The notes below the pieces were generated by a model, which saw only the letters and a list, made by a program, of their open reading frames with translations, made no database searches and was not told where the DNA came from. A program made the position numbers and the translations under genes. Shown one piece after another: positions 1 through 8,922 of a DNA stretch of 64,000 nt (positions are counted from its first letter, which is position 1; each line of letters opens with the position of its first letter). The stretch is from Cellulomonas sp. NS3. Its GTDB lineage: Bacteria; Actinomycetota; Actinomycetes; Actinomycetales; Cellulomonadaceae. Location: contig NZ_CP103289.1 in NCBI RefSeq assembly GCF_024757985.1, forward strand, positions 372,001 through 436,000, written 5' to 3'.

Positions 1-2353
1 TCGACGGCTCGAGCCACGCGGAGGCCCGACCGTGCGCCGAGGCGCGCGCCCCGGCGTCGGCGAACCCGGCGACCGCCCGCTCCGACGACGTGATCCACCA
101 CTCGCAGTTGCCGGTCGTGTTGAACACCGTGACGGCCTTGACCTCGGGCCACGCCGCGAGCGTCGACATCGTCTCCCGGTACCAGTTCGCCTTGCGCTCG
201 GGGTCGAGCGCGTCCTCGAACGAGTTCCACTCGGCGAGCATCAGCGGCTTGCCGTGCGCGATGCCCCACGTGCGGAACGGGGTCGCGATCTCCGCCATCG
301 TGCGCCAGCGCTGCGGCACACCCGTCGTGCAGCCGTTCCAGTTGTACGGGTCGAGCGCGACCCAGTCGACGACGTCGTCGCCGGGGTACAGGTCGTCCGC
401 GCCGACCTTGGTCGGGGTCGTCGGCGGGCTGTTGAACGCGGCCGGGGTCATGACCCACGTCCACGCCACGTTGGTCACGCCCTCGGCGCGGAACACCTCG
501 ACGTAGTGCCGGTACGCGGCACGGTAGTCGGCGGGCGAGCCGTACTCGGGGGAGTAGTCGGGCTCGTGGTGGAAGACGAGGTACAGCGGGACCTCGAGCG
601 ACCGCACGCCCGCCGCCTGCTCGCGGATCCGCGCGTCGTGCACGCCGCTCGCGACCTCGGCCCACGGCAGCTTCGTGCCGTTGCGGAGCTTCGGCAGGAT
701 CGACAGGACCGGCGTGCGACCACGCTCGACCGACTGCCGCACCGACGACGGCGGCATCGGGTCGTCCCAGATCGCGTACCAGCGGAGCAGGTCGAGCTTG
801 CGCCCGACCAGGGACTCCAGGTCACGCATGGCCGTCTCGGTGTCCGGCGCGTCCCGCGTCCCTGCGAACGCGCCGAAGTGCAGGCCCTGCGCGGGCGTGA
901 GCTGCTGCGAGGCGGTGAGGACCGGGGGTGTGGTCGGCGTCGGCGGGGGCGTGACGCTCGCGGTGGGGGACGGCGTGGGCGTGGGGGACGGGACCGACGG
1001 CGTGGGTGTGGGGGTGGGGGTCGGTGTGGCCGTGGGGGTGGGGCTGGCCGTGGGGGTCGGCGTGGGCGTGGGGGACGGGGCCGACGGCGTGGGTGTGGGG
1101 GTGGGGGTCGGGCTCGGTGCCGGGCTCGTCGAGACGGTCGGGCTCGGTGTCGGGCTCGCCGTCGGGCTCGGGTTGGCGGAGGGGCTCGGGCTGGCCGTCG
1201 GCGTCGGCGTCGCCGTGGTCGTGGGGCTCGCCGTGGGCTTCGGGGTCGTCGACGGAGTGGGCGTCGCGGAGGGCGTCGGCGTAGGGGTGGTCGTCGGCCT
1301 GGGCGTCACGGAGGACGCCGGCGTCGGGTTGGCCGTGGGGGTGGGTGTGGCCGACGGCGTGGGCGTGACCGACGGCGTGGGGGTGGCCGTAGGGGAGGAG
1401 ATGGCCGACGGCGAGGCGGTGGTGGAGGGCTTCGGCGTGGGCGTCGGCGTGGCGGTGGCCGTGGCGGAGGGCTTGGGCGTGGCCGTCGGGCTGGGTGCGG
1501 CCGACGGGGTAGGTGTGGCCGACGGGGTGGGTGTGGCCGGCCTCACCGTCGGGGTCGGGGTGGCGGACGGCGTCGGGGTGGGGGTGACTGACGGCGTCGG
1601 CGTCGGTCGGACGGGGAGGACCGGCTTCGGGGTGGGCGTCGGGCGCCGGACGGAGCTCGTCGGCGGGATGGCCCGGCGCAGGTCGGCGGTCCGCGGGCTC
1701 ACCCGGGTGCGACCCTCGAGCGAGACGAGCGACGGGTCGGGGCCGCCGACCGGTCGGACGGCCTCGCGCACGAGGTCCGCGATGCGAGGTGCGGGAGCGC
1801 TGCTGGCGGAGGGCGCCGTCGCGCCGGCGGCGGCGGTCAGCGCCGCGGGCGCGGGCGAGGTCGGGACGCGCGGCGCGGAGCTGAGCACCGCACCTGCCGA
1901 CGTCCCGGTCGTCGCCGCCGCCGGCGCCGGCGTCACCGTGCGGAGCAGCCGTGCGGCGTCGGCCGGCTCGCCGGGCAGCACGCCCCCGTCGAGCGCCCCG
2001 TCGACCGCAGCCGGCACCTGCCCGCCGACCGTCGTCGTGCCCCGTGCGTCGACGGGTCCGGCGGGCGCGGACGTCGTCCCGGCCGAGGGTGCTGCGGAGA
2101 CGGTGCCGCGGCCGTCCGTGCGCTCCGCCGCGGGGGCCGAGGTCAGGGCCGTCGCGACGAGGGCCGTCGTCAGCGCGAGGGTCGTGAGCGCGCGCAGCCC
2201 GCGCCGGGCCGGTGTCCCGCCGCTCGACGGGAGGGTGACGCGGTCCGCCGGCCGGTGCCGGGGCGTGCGCGGGCGACGTGCCGGCGAGCCGGCTGGGCTG
2301 ATGTGCACGTGTGCTCCGTGGTTCGGTGGCCTGGCTGACCGCGGGGGTCCCAT
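1..2353 (-). CDS. Secreted GH26-like glycoside hydrolase (partial, C-terminus beyond left edge)
   Basis: Read on the minus strand this is an open frame of about 784 residues running off the window. A GGCGGAG ribosome site precedes the ATG. Residues 1-80 hold a long basic n-region and a hydrophobic export segment ending in an Ala-rich stretch. An Ala/Thr-rich region and a very long Pro-Thr-Ser linker (about 245-468) follow, then a catalytic domain. That domain starts LHFGAFAG and carries FHHEPD and LAEWNS; Glu597 and Glu708 would be acid/base and nucleophile, 111 residues apart as in family GH26 (mannanases and related endoglycanases). The substrate cannot be fixed from sequence; mannan or mixed-linkage glucan is likely. 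Both flanks are divergent, so it is monocistronic so far as visible. A binding module may follow off the edge. Confidence 0.8.
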   Translation of the reverse strand, partial: MGPPRSARPPNHGAHVHISPAGSPARRPRTPRHRPADRVTLPSSGGTPARRGLRALTTLALTTALVATALTSAPAAERTDGRGTVSAAPSAGTTSAPAGPVDARGTTTVGGQVPAAVDGALDGGVLPGEPADAARLLRTVTPAPAAATTGTSAGAVLSSAPRVPTSPAPAALTAAAGATAPSASSAPAPRIADLVREAVRPVGGPDPSLVSLEGRTRVSPRTADLRRAIPPTSSVRRPTPTPKPVLPVRPTPTPSVTPTPTPSATPTPTVRPATPTPSATPTPSAAPSPTATPKPSATATATPTPTPKPSTTASPSAISSPTATPTPSVTPTPSATPTPTANPTPASSVTPRPTTTPTPTPSATPTPSTTPKPTASPTTTATPTPTASPSPSANPSPTASPTPSPTVSTSPAPSPTPTPTPTPSAPSPTPTPTPTASPTPTATPTPTPTPTPSVPSPTPTPSPTASVTPPPTPTTPPVLTASQQLTPAQGLHFGAFAGTRDAPDTETAMRDLESLVGRKLDLLRWYAIWDDPMPPSSVRQSVERGRTPVLSILPKLRNGTKLPWAEVASGVHDARIREQAAGVRSLEVPLYLVFHHEPDYSPEYGSPADYRAAYRHYVEVFRAEGVTNVAWTWVMTPAAFNSPPTTPTKVGADDLYPGDDVVDWVALDPYNWNGCTTGVPQRWRTMAEIATPFRTWGIAHGKPLMLAEWNSFEDALDPERKANWYRETMSTLAAWPEVKAVTVFNTTGNCEWWITSSERAVAGFADAGARASAHGRASAWLEPS
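935..1620 (-). repeat. Pro-Thr-Ser linker-encoding degenerate tandem repeat
   Basis: Degenerate 6-base units encode Thr-Pro, Ser-Pro and Ala-Thr-Pro runs on the minus strand within the GH26-like gene. About 225 residues form a flexible, probably O-glycosylated linker before the catalytic domain. On the plus strand the same DNA gives an artefactual Val-Gly-rich open frame. Confidence 0.85.
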
Positions 2354-2598
2354 GGCTTTGCGTCTCCGCCTCGCGACGGGTTTGCCTTTGTCGTCCGTGC
2401 CCGCGCGCCGGGTGGGGTGCGCGGGGGCCTGCGTCTGTGTCATCGGCGCGTGCGGGCGCGTCGTGAGCGCGCGTGGGGGAGACGCACGTCTCGCGCGGGT
2501 GAGATCGACGGCGCACGGCGGGACGTGTCGGGTCGCGTCGGGTCCGGGACGGCGGCACGCACCCGCGGCCGACGGGCGCCAGCCGCGGGTGGACGCAC

Positions 2599-2647
2599 AA
2601 GAGGCGGGCGCGCGCTCCGGATCACCGGTGGCACGTGCCCGCCTCTT
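2599..2647. other. 11-bp perfect inverted repeat in divergent intergenic region
   Basis: AAGAGGCGGGC at 2599-2609 pairs perfectly with GCCCGCCTCTT at 2637-2647 across 27 bases. Both flanking genes are transcribed away from it, so it cannot terminate either of them. A protein-binding site or a structured leader for the GH26-like gene is possible. The rest of 2354-2811 shows no gene. Confidence 0.4.
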
Positions 2648-2723
2648 CGCTGTGCGGACCGGCACCCCGGGGTGTGGGATACCGACAAACCGGCACGGCG
2701 ACGGTTGTCGAGGGGTTCCCCGC

Positions 2724-2760
2724 CAACCTACGGTTACGTAGCCTACGCTGACGTAGGTTG
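2724..2760. promoter_or_regulatory. Operator-like inverted repeat upstream of the 2-oxoacid dehydrogenase operon
   Basis: CAACCTACG (2724-2732) and CGTAGGTTG (2752-2760) are perfect 9-bp inverted arms. The spacer repeats the core again (TTACGTAG, CCTACGC). It ends 51 bases before the first start codon and contains possible -10 hexamers (TAGCCT, TAGGTT), as expected for repressor occlusion. The architecture resembles TetR-family operators; the regulator is not encoded nearby. Confidence 0.55.
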
Positions 2761-2811
2761 CTACGACCAGCGCTCGTGCCCCCGTCTCGCCCCGCACGAA
2801 GGAGTCACCGC

Positions 2812-3951
2812 GTGAGCCCGAACGGCCCTCTGACGGATGACGGACTCGTCCAGCTGCTGACCCCCACCGGGGCGCGCGTCCACGACGCGACCTACGACCC
2901 CCTCGTCGCGCACGTCAGGCCCGACGACCTGCGCGGCATGTACCGCGACATGGTGCTCGTGCGGCGGTTCGACTCCGAGGCGACCGCGCTGCAGCGCCAG
3001 GGCGAGCTCGGCCTGTGGGCCCAGTGCCTCGGCCAGGAGGCCGCGCAGATCGGCTCCGGCCGCGCGCTGCGCCCGCAGGACTACGTCTTCCCGTCGTACC
3101 GCGAGCACGGCGTCGCGCACGTGCGAGGCCTCGACCTGACAGACATCCTGCGGCAGTTCCGCGGCATCGACCACGGCGGCTGGGACACGCAGGCGCACAA
3201 CTTCCACCTGTACACGCTGGTGATCGGCTCGCACACGCTGCACGCGACGGGGTACGCCATGGGTGTGCAGCGCGACGGCGCGGTCGGCACGGGCGACCCC
3301 GAGCGTGACACCGCGGTCGTCACCTACTTCGGCGACGGTGCGACCGCGCAGGGCGACGTCAACGAGGCGCTCGTGTTCGCCGCGGTGAACAACGCGCCGC
3401 TCGTGCTGTTCTGCCAGAACAACCAGTGGGCCATCTCGGAGCCGACGAGCCACCAGGCGCGCGTCCCGATCGCCGACCGCGGCAAGGGCTTCGGGGTGCC
3501 GAGCGTGCGGGTCGACGGCAACGACGTCCTCGCGTCGTACGCGGTGACCCTCGAGGCGCTCGAGCGGGCGCGGTCCGGCGGCGGCCCGACGCTCGTCGAG
3601 GCGTTCACCTACCGGATGGGGGCGCACACGACGTCCGACGACCCGACCCGGTACCGCTCGGCCGCGGAGGAGGAGTACTGGCGCCAGCGCGACCCGATCG
3701 ACCGCCTGCGCCTGCACCTCACCGCGACCGACGAGCTCTCGCAGGACTTCCTCGACGAGGTCGACGCGGAGGCCGCGGCGCTCGGCGAGCACGTCCGGGC
3801 GACGGTGCACGGGTTCACCGCACCGCCGACGTCGACGTTGTTCGAGCACGTGTACGCGACCCCGCACGCCGTCGTCGACGCCGAGCGTGCCTGGTTCGAG
3901 GGGTACGAGGCGTCGTTCGTGACCGGTGCGGCCGAGGGGAGCGCGCGATGA
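2812..3951 (+). CDS. pdhA: 2-oxoacid dehydrogenase E1 component, alpha subunit
   Basis: This 379-residue protein is the thiamine-diphosphate-binding alpha chain of a heterotetrameric E1, which decarboxylates pyruvate or branched-chain 2-oxoacids and passes the acyl group to E2. The GDGATAQGD...NNQWAIS segment is the ThDP/Mg signature, and [14 protein letters not shown] is the conserved phosphorylation-loop region of E1 alpha. I chose GTG at 2812 because GAAGGAG lies 7 bases upstream; the frame is open back to a TTG at 2758 that has no ribosome site. It overlaps the beta gene by ATGA. Actinobacteria usually use AceE for pyruvate, so a branched-chain substrate is at least as likely as the pdh name suggests. 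Confidence 0.9.
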   Translation: MSPNGPLTDDGLVQLLTPTGARVHDATYDPLVAHVRPDDLRGMYRDMVLVRRFDSEATALQRQGELGLWAQCLGQEAAQIGSGRALRPQDYVFPSYREHGVAHVRGLDLTDILRQFRGIDHGGWDTQAHNFHLYTLVIGSHTLHATGYAMGVQRDGAVGTGDPERDTAVVTYFGDGATAQGDVNEALVFAAVNNAPLVLFCQNNQWAISEPTSHQARVPIADRGKGFGVPSVRVDGNDVLASYAVTLEALERARSGGGPTLVEAFTYRMGAHTTSDDPTRYRSAAEEEYWRQRDPIDRLRLHLTATDELSQDFLDEVDAEAAALGEHVRATVHGFTAPPTSTLFEHVYATPHAVVDAERAWFEGYEASFVTGAAEGSAR

Positions 3952-4961
3952 GCGCCGACGTCCAGAAGATCTCGCTCGCGAAGGCGATCAACGTCGGGCT
4001 GCGCCGGGCGCTCGAGCAGGACCCCAAGGTGCTGCTCATGGGCGAGGACATCGGCGCGCTCGGGGGCGTGTTCCGGGTGACCGACGGCCTGCAGAAGGAC
4101 TTCGGCAAGGACCGGGTCGTCGACACCCCGCTCGCGGAGTCGGGGATCGTCGGCACCGCGATCGGGCTCGCGCTGCGCGGGTACCGCCCGGTGTGCGAGA
4201 TCCAGTTCGACGGGTTCATCTTCCCGGCGTTCGACCAGATCACGACGCAGCTCGCGAAGATGCACTACCGCTCGCGCGGCCGGCTGAACCTGCCCGTCGT
4301 GATCCGCGTGCCGTACGGCGGCGGGATCGGGGCCATCGAGCACCACAGCGAGTCGCCCGAGGCGCTGTTCGCGCACACCGCCGGCCTCCGGGTCGTCAGC
4401 CCGTCGAACCCCGCGGACGCGTTCACGATGATCCAGCAGGCCATCGCGTCCCCCGACCCGGTGCTGTTCTTCGAGCCCAAGGGCCGGTACTGGGACAAGG
4501 CCGAGGTCGACCTCGCCGCCGGGGTCGCCGCGCCGCACGACGCCTCGGCGCCCACCGGCCTCGACCGCGCGCAGGTCGTCCGCAGCGGCACCGACGTGAC
4601 GCTCGTCGCCTACGGGCCGACGGTGGCCGTCGCGCTCAAGGCCGCCGCGGCCGCGCAGGCCGAGGGCACGAGCGTCGAGGTCGTCGACCTGCGCACGATC
4701 TCCCCGCTCGACACCGCGACCGTCGTCGAGTCGGTCCGCCGGACGCGCCGCTGCGTCGTCGTGCACGAGGCCCCGACCCTGTACGGCAGCGGCGCCGAGG
4801 TCGCGGCGCGGGTCACCGAGGAGTGCTTCTACCACCTCGAGGCGCCCGTGCTCCGGGTCGGCGGCTTCCACAGCCCGTACCCGGTGTCCAAGCTCGAGCA
4901 CGAGTACCTGCCCGGGCTCGACCGCGTGCTCGACGCGGTCGACCGCACCCTGGCGTTCTGA
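3948..4961 (+). CDS. pdhB: 2-oxoacid dehydrogenase E1 component, beta subunit
   Basis: The 337-residue beta chain of E1 contains the transketolase pyrimidine-binding domain (MGEDIGALGGVFRVTDGL, then TPLAESGIVGTAIGLALRG) and a C-terminal transketolase domain. It completes the ThDP site formed with the alpha subunit. The start ATG overlaps the alpha stop (ATGA), implying translational coupling and equal subunit amounts. The last 13 bases of the gene are duplicated just downstream before the E2 ribosome site. No E3 (dihydrolipoyl dehydrogenase) gene lies in the window, so E3 must be supplied from elsewhere. Confidence 0.92.
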   Translation: MSADVQKISLAKAINVGLRRALEQDPKVLLMGEDIGALGGVFRVTDGLQKDFGKDRVVDTPLAESGIVGTAIGLALRGYRPVCEIQFDGFIFPAFDQITTQLAKMHYRSRGRLNLPVVIRVPYGGGIGAIEHHSESPEALFAHTAGLRVVSPSNPADAFTMIQQAIASPDPVLFFEPKGRYWDKAEVDLAAGVAAPHDASAPTGLDRAQVVRSGTDVTLVAYGPTVAVALKAAAAAQAEGTSVEVVDLRTISPLDTATVVESVRRTRRCVVVHEAPTLYGSGAEVAARVTEECFYHLEAPVLRVGGFHSPYPVSKLEHEYLPGLDRVLDAVDRTLAF

Positions 4962-4977
4962 CAGCCTGGCGTTCTGA
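4949..4977 (+). repeat. 13-bp direct repeat duplicating the pdhB stop region
   Basis: CCTGGCGTTCTGA occurs at 4949-4961, where it ends pdhB, and again at 4965-4977, a 16-base period. The second copy is noncoding and abuts the GAGGAG ribosome site of the E2 gene, so it looks like a small local duplication that spaces the two genes. Confidence 0.8.
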
Positions 4978-4987
4978 GGAGACCGAC

Positions 4988-6535
4988 GTGCCCACGCACC
5001 AGACGTTCCACCTGCCCGACGCCGGCGAGGGCCTGACCGAGGCCGAGATCGTCGAGTGGCACGTCGCCGTCGGCGACACCGTCGAGCTCAACCAGACGAT
5101 CGTCGAGATCGAGACCGCGAAGTCGCTCGTCGAGCTGCCCAGCCCGTACGCGGGCGTGGTCGCCGAGATCCTCGTGCAGCCCGGGACGACCGTGGACGTC
5201 GGGGCGCCGATCATCGTCGTCGACGTCGACCCGTCGGGTGCCGCGGCGCCTGCGCCGGTCCCGGACGTCGACGCCGGGGCCGCGGTCGCCGGTGCCGACG
5301 CTGCTGCCCCCGAGGGCAAGCAGGCCGTGCTCGTCGGGTACGGCGTCGCGGACGCGTCGAGCGCCCGCCGCCCGCGTGTCGCGCAGGGTGCCGCCGGCCC
5401 GACGGGCGGTTCCCGTGCGCCGGCCGCGGCGCCGGTCGCCTCCTCGGCTGCCGCTGCCCCCGCCGCTCCCGCCCCGCTCGCCCCGCCCGCGGCAACCTCG
5501 GCCCCGGCCGCGTCGTCGGCCCCCGCGTCCGGGCAGCGCCCGGCTCCGGCCGCGCCGACCCGCACCGCGCCGGTCGCCCCCGCCGCCACGGCACCGAACG
5601 GCGCGACCGCCGCCCGGGCCGCCGCGTCCGAGCGCGCCCTGGCGAAGCCGCCCGTCCGCAAGCTCGCGCGCGACCTCGGCATCGACCTCGGGTCGGTCAT
5701 CCCGACGGGACCGGGCGGCATCGTCACGCGCGAAGACGTCGTCGCCTACCAGGCGAGCGCCCAGCCGCAGGCCCTCGCGACGTACGCGGGCGACGACGCG
5801 CCGTGGCTCGCGCAGGGCACCGTCTCGCACGACGGCCGCCAGACGCGCGTCCCGGTCAAGTCGGTGCGCAAGCGGACCGCCGAGGCGATGGTGGCCAGCG
5901 CGTTCACGGCGCCGCACGTCACGGTCTTCCACACGGTCGACGTCACGCGGACCATGAAGCTCGTCGCCCGGCTGCGCGAGGACCGCGAGTTCACCGACGT
6001 GCGCGTCACGCCGCTGCTCGTCGCGGCGAAGGCCCTGATCCTCGCGGTCGACCGGCACCCGGAGATCAACGCGAGCTGGGACGACGCGTCGCAGGAGATC
6101 GTCTACAAGCACTACGTGAACCTGGGCATCGCGGCCGCGACGCCGCGCGGGCTGGTCGTGCCGAACATCAAGGACGCGCACCGGATGGGGCTCAAGGAGC
6201 TCGCCGTCGGGATCGCCGATCTCACCGCGACCGCGCGCGCCGGGAAGACGACCCCGACCGACATGAGCGACGGGACGATCACCATCACGAACGTCGGGGT
6301 CTTCGGGATCGACACCGGCACCCCGATCCTCAACCCCGGCGAGGCGGCGATACTGGCGTTCGGCGCGATCCGTGAGCAGCCCTGGGTGCACAAGGGGAAG
6401 ATCCGCGTGCGGCACGTCACGCAGCTCGCGCTGAGCTTCGACCACCGGCTCGTCGACGGCGGGCTGGGGGCGCGCGTGCTCTCGGACGTCGCGAAGGTGC
6501 TCGAGGACCCGGCGCAGGGACTCGTCTGGGGCTGA
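4988..6535 (+). CDS. pdhC: Dihydrolipoamide acyltransferase (E2) of 2-oxoacid dehydrogenase complex
   Basis: This 515-residue core subunit carries the acyl group from E1 to CoA. Residues 1-80 form one lipoyl domain with the lipoylated Lys45 in EIETAKS. An Ala-Pro hinge of about 125 residues follows, then a peripheral-subunit-binding domain (PPVRKLARDLGIDL...TGPGG) near 220-255. The catalytic domain ends with DHRLVDGG, where His486 is the expected active-site residue. The GTG at 4988 follows GAGGAG by 6 bases. A single lipoyl domain and a TAKS-type lipoyl site fit actinobacterial branched-chain or PDH-like E2. It is the last gene of the operon, before a hairpin terminator. Confidence 0.92.
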   Translation: MPTHQTFHLPDAGEGLTEAEIVEWHVAVGDTVELNQTIVEIETAKSLVELPSPYAGVVAEILVQPGTTVDVGAPIIVVDVDPSGAAAPAPVPDVDAGAAVAGADAAAPEGKQAVLVGYGVADASSARRPRVAQGAAGPTGGSRAPAAAPVASSAAAAPAAPAPLAPPAATSAPAASSAPASGQRPAPAAPTRTAPVAPAATAPNGATAARAAASERALAKPPVRKLARDLGIDLGSVIPTGPGGIVTREDVVAYQASAQPQALATYAGDDAPWLAQGTVSHDGRQTRVPVKSVRKRTAEAMVASAFTAPHVTVFHTVDVTRTMKLVARLREDREFTDVRVTPLLVAAKALILAVDRHPEINASWDDASQEIVYKHYVNLGIAAATPRGLVVPNIKDAHRMGLKELAVGIADLTATARAGKTTPTDMSDGTITITNVGVFGIDTGTPILNPGEAAILAFGAIREQPWVHKGKIRVRHVTQLALSFDHRLVDGGLGARVLSDVAKVLEDPAQGLVWG

Positions 6536-6542
6536 GCGGCGC

Positions 6543-6568
6543 CCCGCGTCCCCGGGCACGGACGCGGG
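6543..6568 (+). terminator. Hairpin terminator after the 2-oxoacid dehydrogenase operon
   Basis: CCCGCGTCC and GGACGCGGG form a perfect 9-bp stem with an 8-base loop, starting 8 bases after the E2 stop. There is no T tract, which is usual in high-GC actinobacteria. Confidence 0.7.
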
Positions 6569-6637
6569 ACGGGCGCGGCGGCGCGGCTGGCTAGGGTCGC
6601 CGCGGACCCCGCCCGCGGGTCCGGTCAGGGGACGACG

Positions 6638-7111
6638 ATGAGCACGTGGACGGTCCGCCGGGTGACGCCGGCCGACGAGCAGGCGTGGCGCGCGCTGTAC
6701 CGCGCCTACCGGGAGTTCTACGCGGCGCCCGACGACGAGTCGGCGCTCGACACGGTGTGGGCGTGGGCGCTCGACCCGGCGCACGAGGTCGAGGCGTGGG
6801 TCGCTGCCGACGCGGACGGCCGGCTCGGCGGGCTCGCGCACGTGCGCCGGTTCGCCCGCCCCCTGGCAGCCTCCACCGGGCTGTACCTCGACGACCTCGT
6901 GACGCACCCGGACCGCCGGCGGGAGGGTGTCGGCACCGCGGTCCTCGAGCACCTGCAGCGGTACGCCGCCGCGGAGGGGCTCACCGTCGTGCGCTGGATC
7001 ACCGCGGCGGACAACGCGCGGGCGCGGGCGCTGTACGACCAGCACGCCGACGCGACGCCGTGGGTCACGTACGACCTGGCGCCCGGATCGGCGCCGGCAC
7101 CGGGCGTCTGA
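6638..7111 (+). CDS. GNAT family N-acetyltransferase
   Basis: A 157-residue single-domain acetyltransferase. The acetyl-CoA pyrophosphate loop is visible as HPDRRREGVGTAVL (about residues 90-103), preceded by the beta-strand YLDDLVT and followed by the WITAADNARARALYDQ motif typical of amino-group acetyltransferases. The ATG at 6638 has GGGGAC upstream. It stands between the oxoacid dehydrogenase terminator and a convergent gene, so it is probably monocistronic. The acetylated substrate cannot be predicted. Confidence 0.85.
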   Translation: MSTWTVRRVTPADEQAWRALYRAYREFYAAPDDESALDTVWAWALDPAHEVEAWVAADADGRLGGLAHVRRFARPLAASTGLYLDDLVTHPDRRREGVGTAVLEHLQRYAAAEGLTVVRWITAADNARARALYDQHADATPWVTYDLAPGSAPAPGV

Positions 7112-7174
7112 GGGACGGCGAGAAGGACGTACCGCTCGGTCGCAGCGGGTCGGGCGGCGTGAGACGAGCGGCGG

Positions 7175-8224
7175 TCACCGCGCGGCGAGCAGCACCCGCT
7201 CCGCGTCCGAGCCGGTCGGCGCGGCGAGCTCGACGCCCGGCCCGCCGAGCACGAGCGTGAGCGTCACCTGCGTCACGCCGCCGTACACCGGGTGCGGGGC
7301 CGCGTGCACGCCGCGGATCGCCGAGCGCGCGACCGTGAGCCGCGAGCGCGAGTGGTCCGGTGCCCGGCCGCGGGTCAGCCACGCGCGACGCCCGAGGACC
7401 TCGAGCCACCGCTCGTCCTGCCCGACGACCGCGCCGTGCAGCGTCGCGGGCGACACGGCGTGGAGCAGGTGAGCGACCGCGTCGGACGCCGCAGGGCGCA
7501 GGCGTCGGCGCGGGTGCAGGGCGAGGAGCCGCAGCTCGGGCAGGCGCCGCGCGAGCTCGCGGTAGGCGTTGACGAGCCCGACGTCCTCGGGACCGAGCGC
7601 CGACGGGGCGAGCGGCGGGTCCGTCGGCTGTGCGGGGGTGGGCGATGCAGGGCCGGAGCCGGTGGGGCCGTCCGCGGCGGCCGGCTTCGTGAGCACGACC
7701 GGCCCCCTGCCCTCGGTGGCTGCGGCGCTGCCGGCGTGCCCGGTGCTCCCGTCGTGCGCGGCGCGGACCGCGTCGACGAGGCGCTGGACGCCCTCGGCCG
7801 CGGAGCCGTTGTACCGCACGGTCAGCGCGCGGCCGTCCTGCGTGAGGAGGTCGAGCCGCGCGTCGAGCATGCTCGTGACGTCGCGCATCGCGACGACGTC
7901 GCTCGGTCGCGACGACCACGTCCGGTACCCGAGCGCCTCGTCGTCCACCGACGCGGGCGGCTCGCCGGCGTCGGACAGGGCGTCGAGGCGGCTCAGCACG
8001 GTGAGCTCGTCGCCGGCCAGCACGACGAGGTGGTCGTACAGGTCCATGTCGGCGGTCGCGTCACGCCGCGACAGGTTGCGCGGGACCTTGAGCACGAGGT
8101 GCGCGGCGTCGAGGTCGAGCGGGTGCGCGCGGAACAGCCGGGGGACGTCCTGCGGGGAGCGGACCTCGTCGATCCAGGGGCCGAACGCGTCGTGCTCGGC
8201 GGTGCTCGCGCCCGTGCTGGTCAT
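7175..8224 (-). CDS. Protein of unknown function (349 aa)
   Basis: I do not recognise a family. The frame shows consistent high-GC third-position bias and encodes an acidic N-terminus (residues 1-170, with DLYDHLVVLAGDELTVLSRL and a strand-rich segment ending DGRALTVRYNG). A low-complexity Ala/Pro/Gly segment (about 195-240) comes next, then a C-terminal half with RARLL-type basic helices and YGGVTQVTLTLVLGG. The alternation resembles a small beta-rich domain, possibly PH-like, joined to an unrelated tail. There are no clear membrane segments or signal peptide. It is divergent from kptA and convergent with the acetyltransferase gene. Confidence 0.65.
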   Translation of the reverse strand: MTSTGASTAEHDAFGPWIDEVRSPQDVPRLFRAHPLDLDAAHLVLKVPRNLSRRDATADMDLYDHLVVLAGDELTVLSRLDALSDAGEPPASVDDEALGYRTWSSRPSDVVAMRDVTSMLDARLDLLTQDGRALTVRYNGSAAEGVQRLVDAVRAAHDGSTGHAGSAAATEGRGPVVLTKPAAADGPTGSGPASPTPAQPTDPPLAPSALGPEDVGLVNAYRELARRLPELRLLALHPRRRLRPAASDAVAHLLHAVSPATLHGAVVGQDERWLEVLGRRAWLTRGRAPDHSRSRLTVARSAIRGVHAAPHPVYGGVTQVTLTLVLGGPGVELAAPTGSDAERVLLAAR

Positions 8225-8315
8225 GGGGGTCCTCGGGGCTCGGCGGGTCGGTCGGGGCCAATCCTGCACCCGGTCGGTGGCGGGAGAGGCGGCGCTGCTG
8301 CGGCAGACTCCCCGC

Positions 8316-8876
8316 ATGGACGCCGCGCTCGTGCCGCTCAGCACGTTCGTCAGCCTCGTCCTGCGGCACGACCCGGCTCGGGCCGGGCTGCGGCTCGACG
8401 AGGCGGGTTGGGCGGACGTCGACGCGCTGCTCGCCGGGGCCGCCGCGGCGGGCGTGCCGCTCACGCGCGAGCTGCTCGACGCCGTCGTCGAGCAGAACGA
8501 GAAGCGGCGGTTCGCGTTCAGCGAGGACGGGACGCGGATCCGCGCGAGCCAGGGGCACAGCGTCGCCGTCGACCTCGGGCTCGTGCCGGTGCCCGCGCCG
8601 GACGTGCTGTTCCACGGGACGGCGGAGCGCACGCTCGACGCGATCCTGGCGACCGGGCTGCAACCGCGCCGGCGGCAGCACGTGCACCTGTCCGGCGACC
8701 GCGACACCGCGGTGGCCGTCGGGCGCCGGCACGGGCGGCCGGTGACCCTCCAGGTCGACGCGCGGCGCATGCAGGACGACGGGCTCGTGCTCTACCGCTC
8801 GGCGAACGGCGTGTGGCTCACCGACGCCGTGCCGGCGGCGTACCTCAGCCTCGCTGACGGGCACGCGCCGTCCTGA
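8316..8876 (+). CDS. kptA: RNA 2'-phosphotransferase (KptA/Tpt1 family)
   Basis: This 186-residue enzyme removes an internal RNA 2'-phosphate by transfer to NAD+, giving ADP-ribose 1'',2''-cyclic phosphate. Family signatures are all present: LVLRHDP with Arg17-His18 near the N-terminus, RIRASQGHSV, LFHGTAERTLDAILATGL and HLSGDRDTAVAVGRRHG of the NAD-binding lobe. Length matches bacterial KptA. The ATG at 8316 fits the alignment start. Bacteria lack the tRNA-splicing pathway that supplies its eukaryotic substrate, so the natural role is unknown; neither neighbour suggests one. Confidence 0.92.
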   Translation: MDAALVPLSTFVSLVLRHDPARAGLRLDEAGWADVDALLAGAAAAGVPLTRELLDAVVEQNEKRRFAFSEDGTRIRASQGHSVAVDLGLVPVPAPDVLFHGTAERTLDAILATGLQPRRRQHVHLSGDRDTAVAVGRRHGRPVTLQVDARRMQDDGLVLYRSANGVWLTDAVPAAYLSLADGHAPS

Positions 8877-8922
8877 CCGCGCCCCACGCCGCGGTCGTCG
8901 TCGTGCGGCCCGGTCCGGCGGC

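Noticed and set aside
675-2741. Long plus-strand frame rich in Val-Gly repeats, resembling an elastin- or PE-PGRS-like protein
   Set aside because: It is the antisense of the Pro-Thr linker of the GH26-like gene, which has a signal peptide, ribosome site and catalytic motifs on the minus strand.
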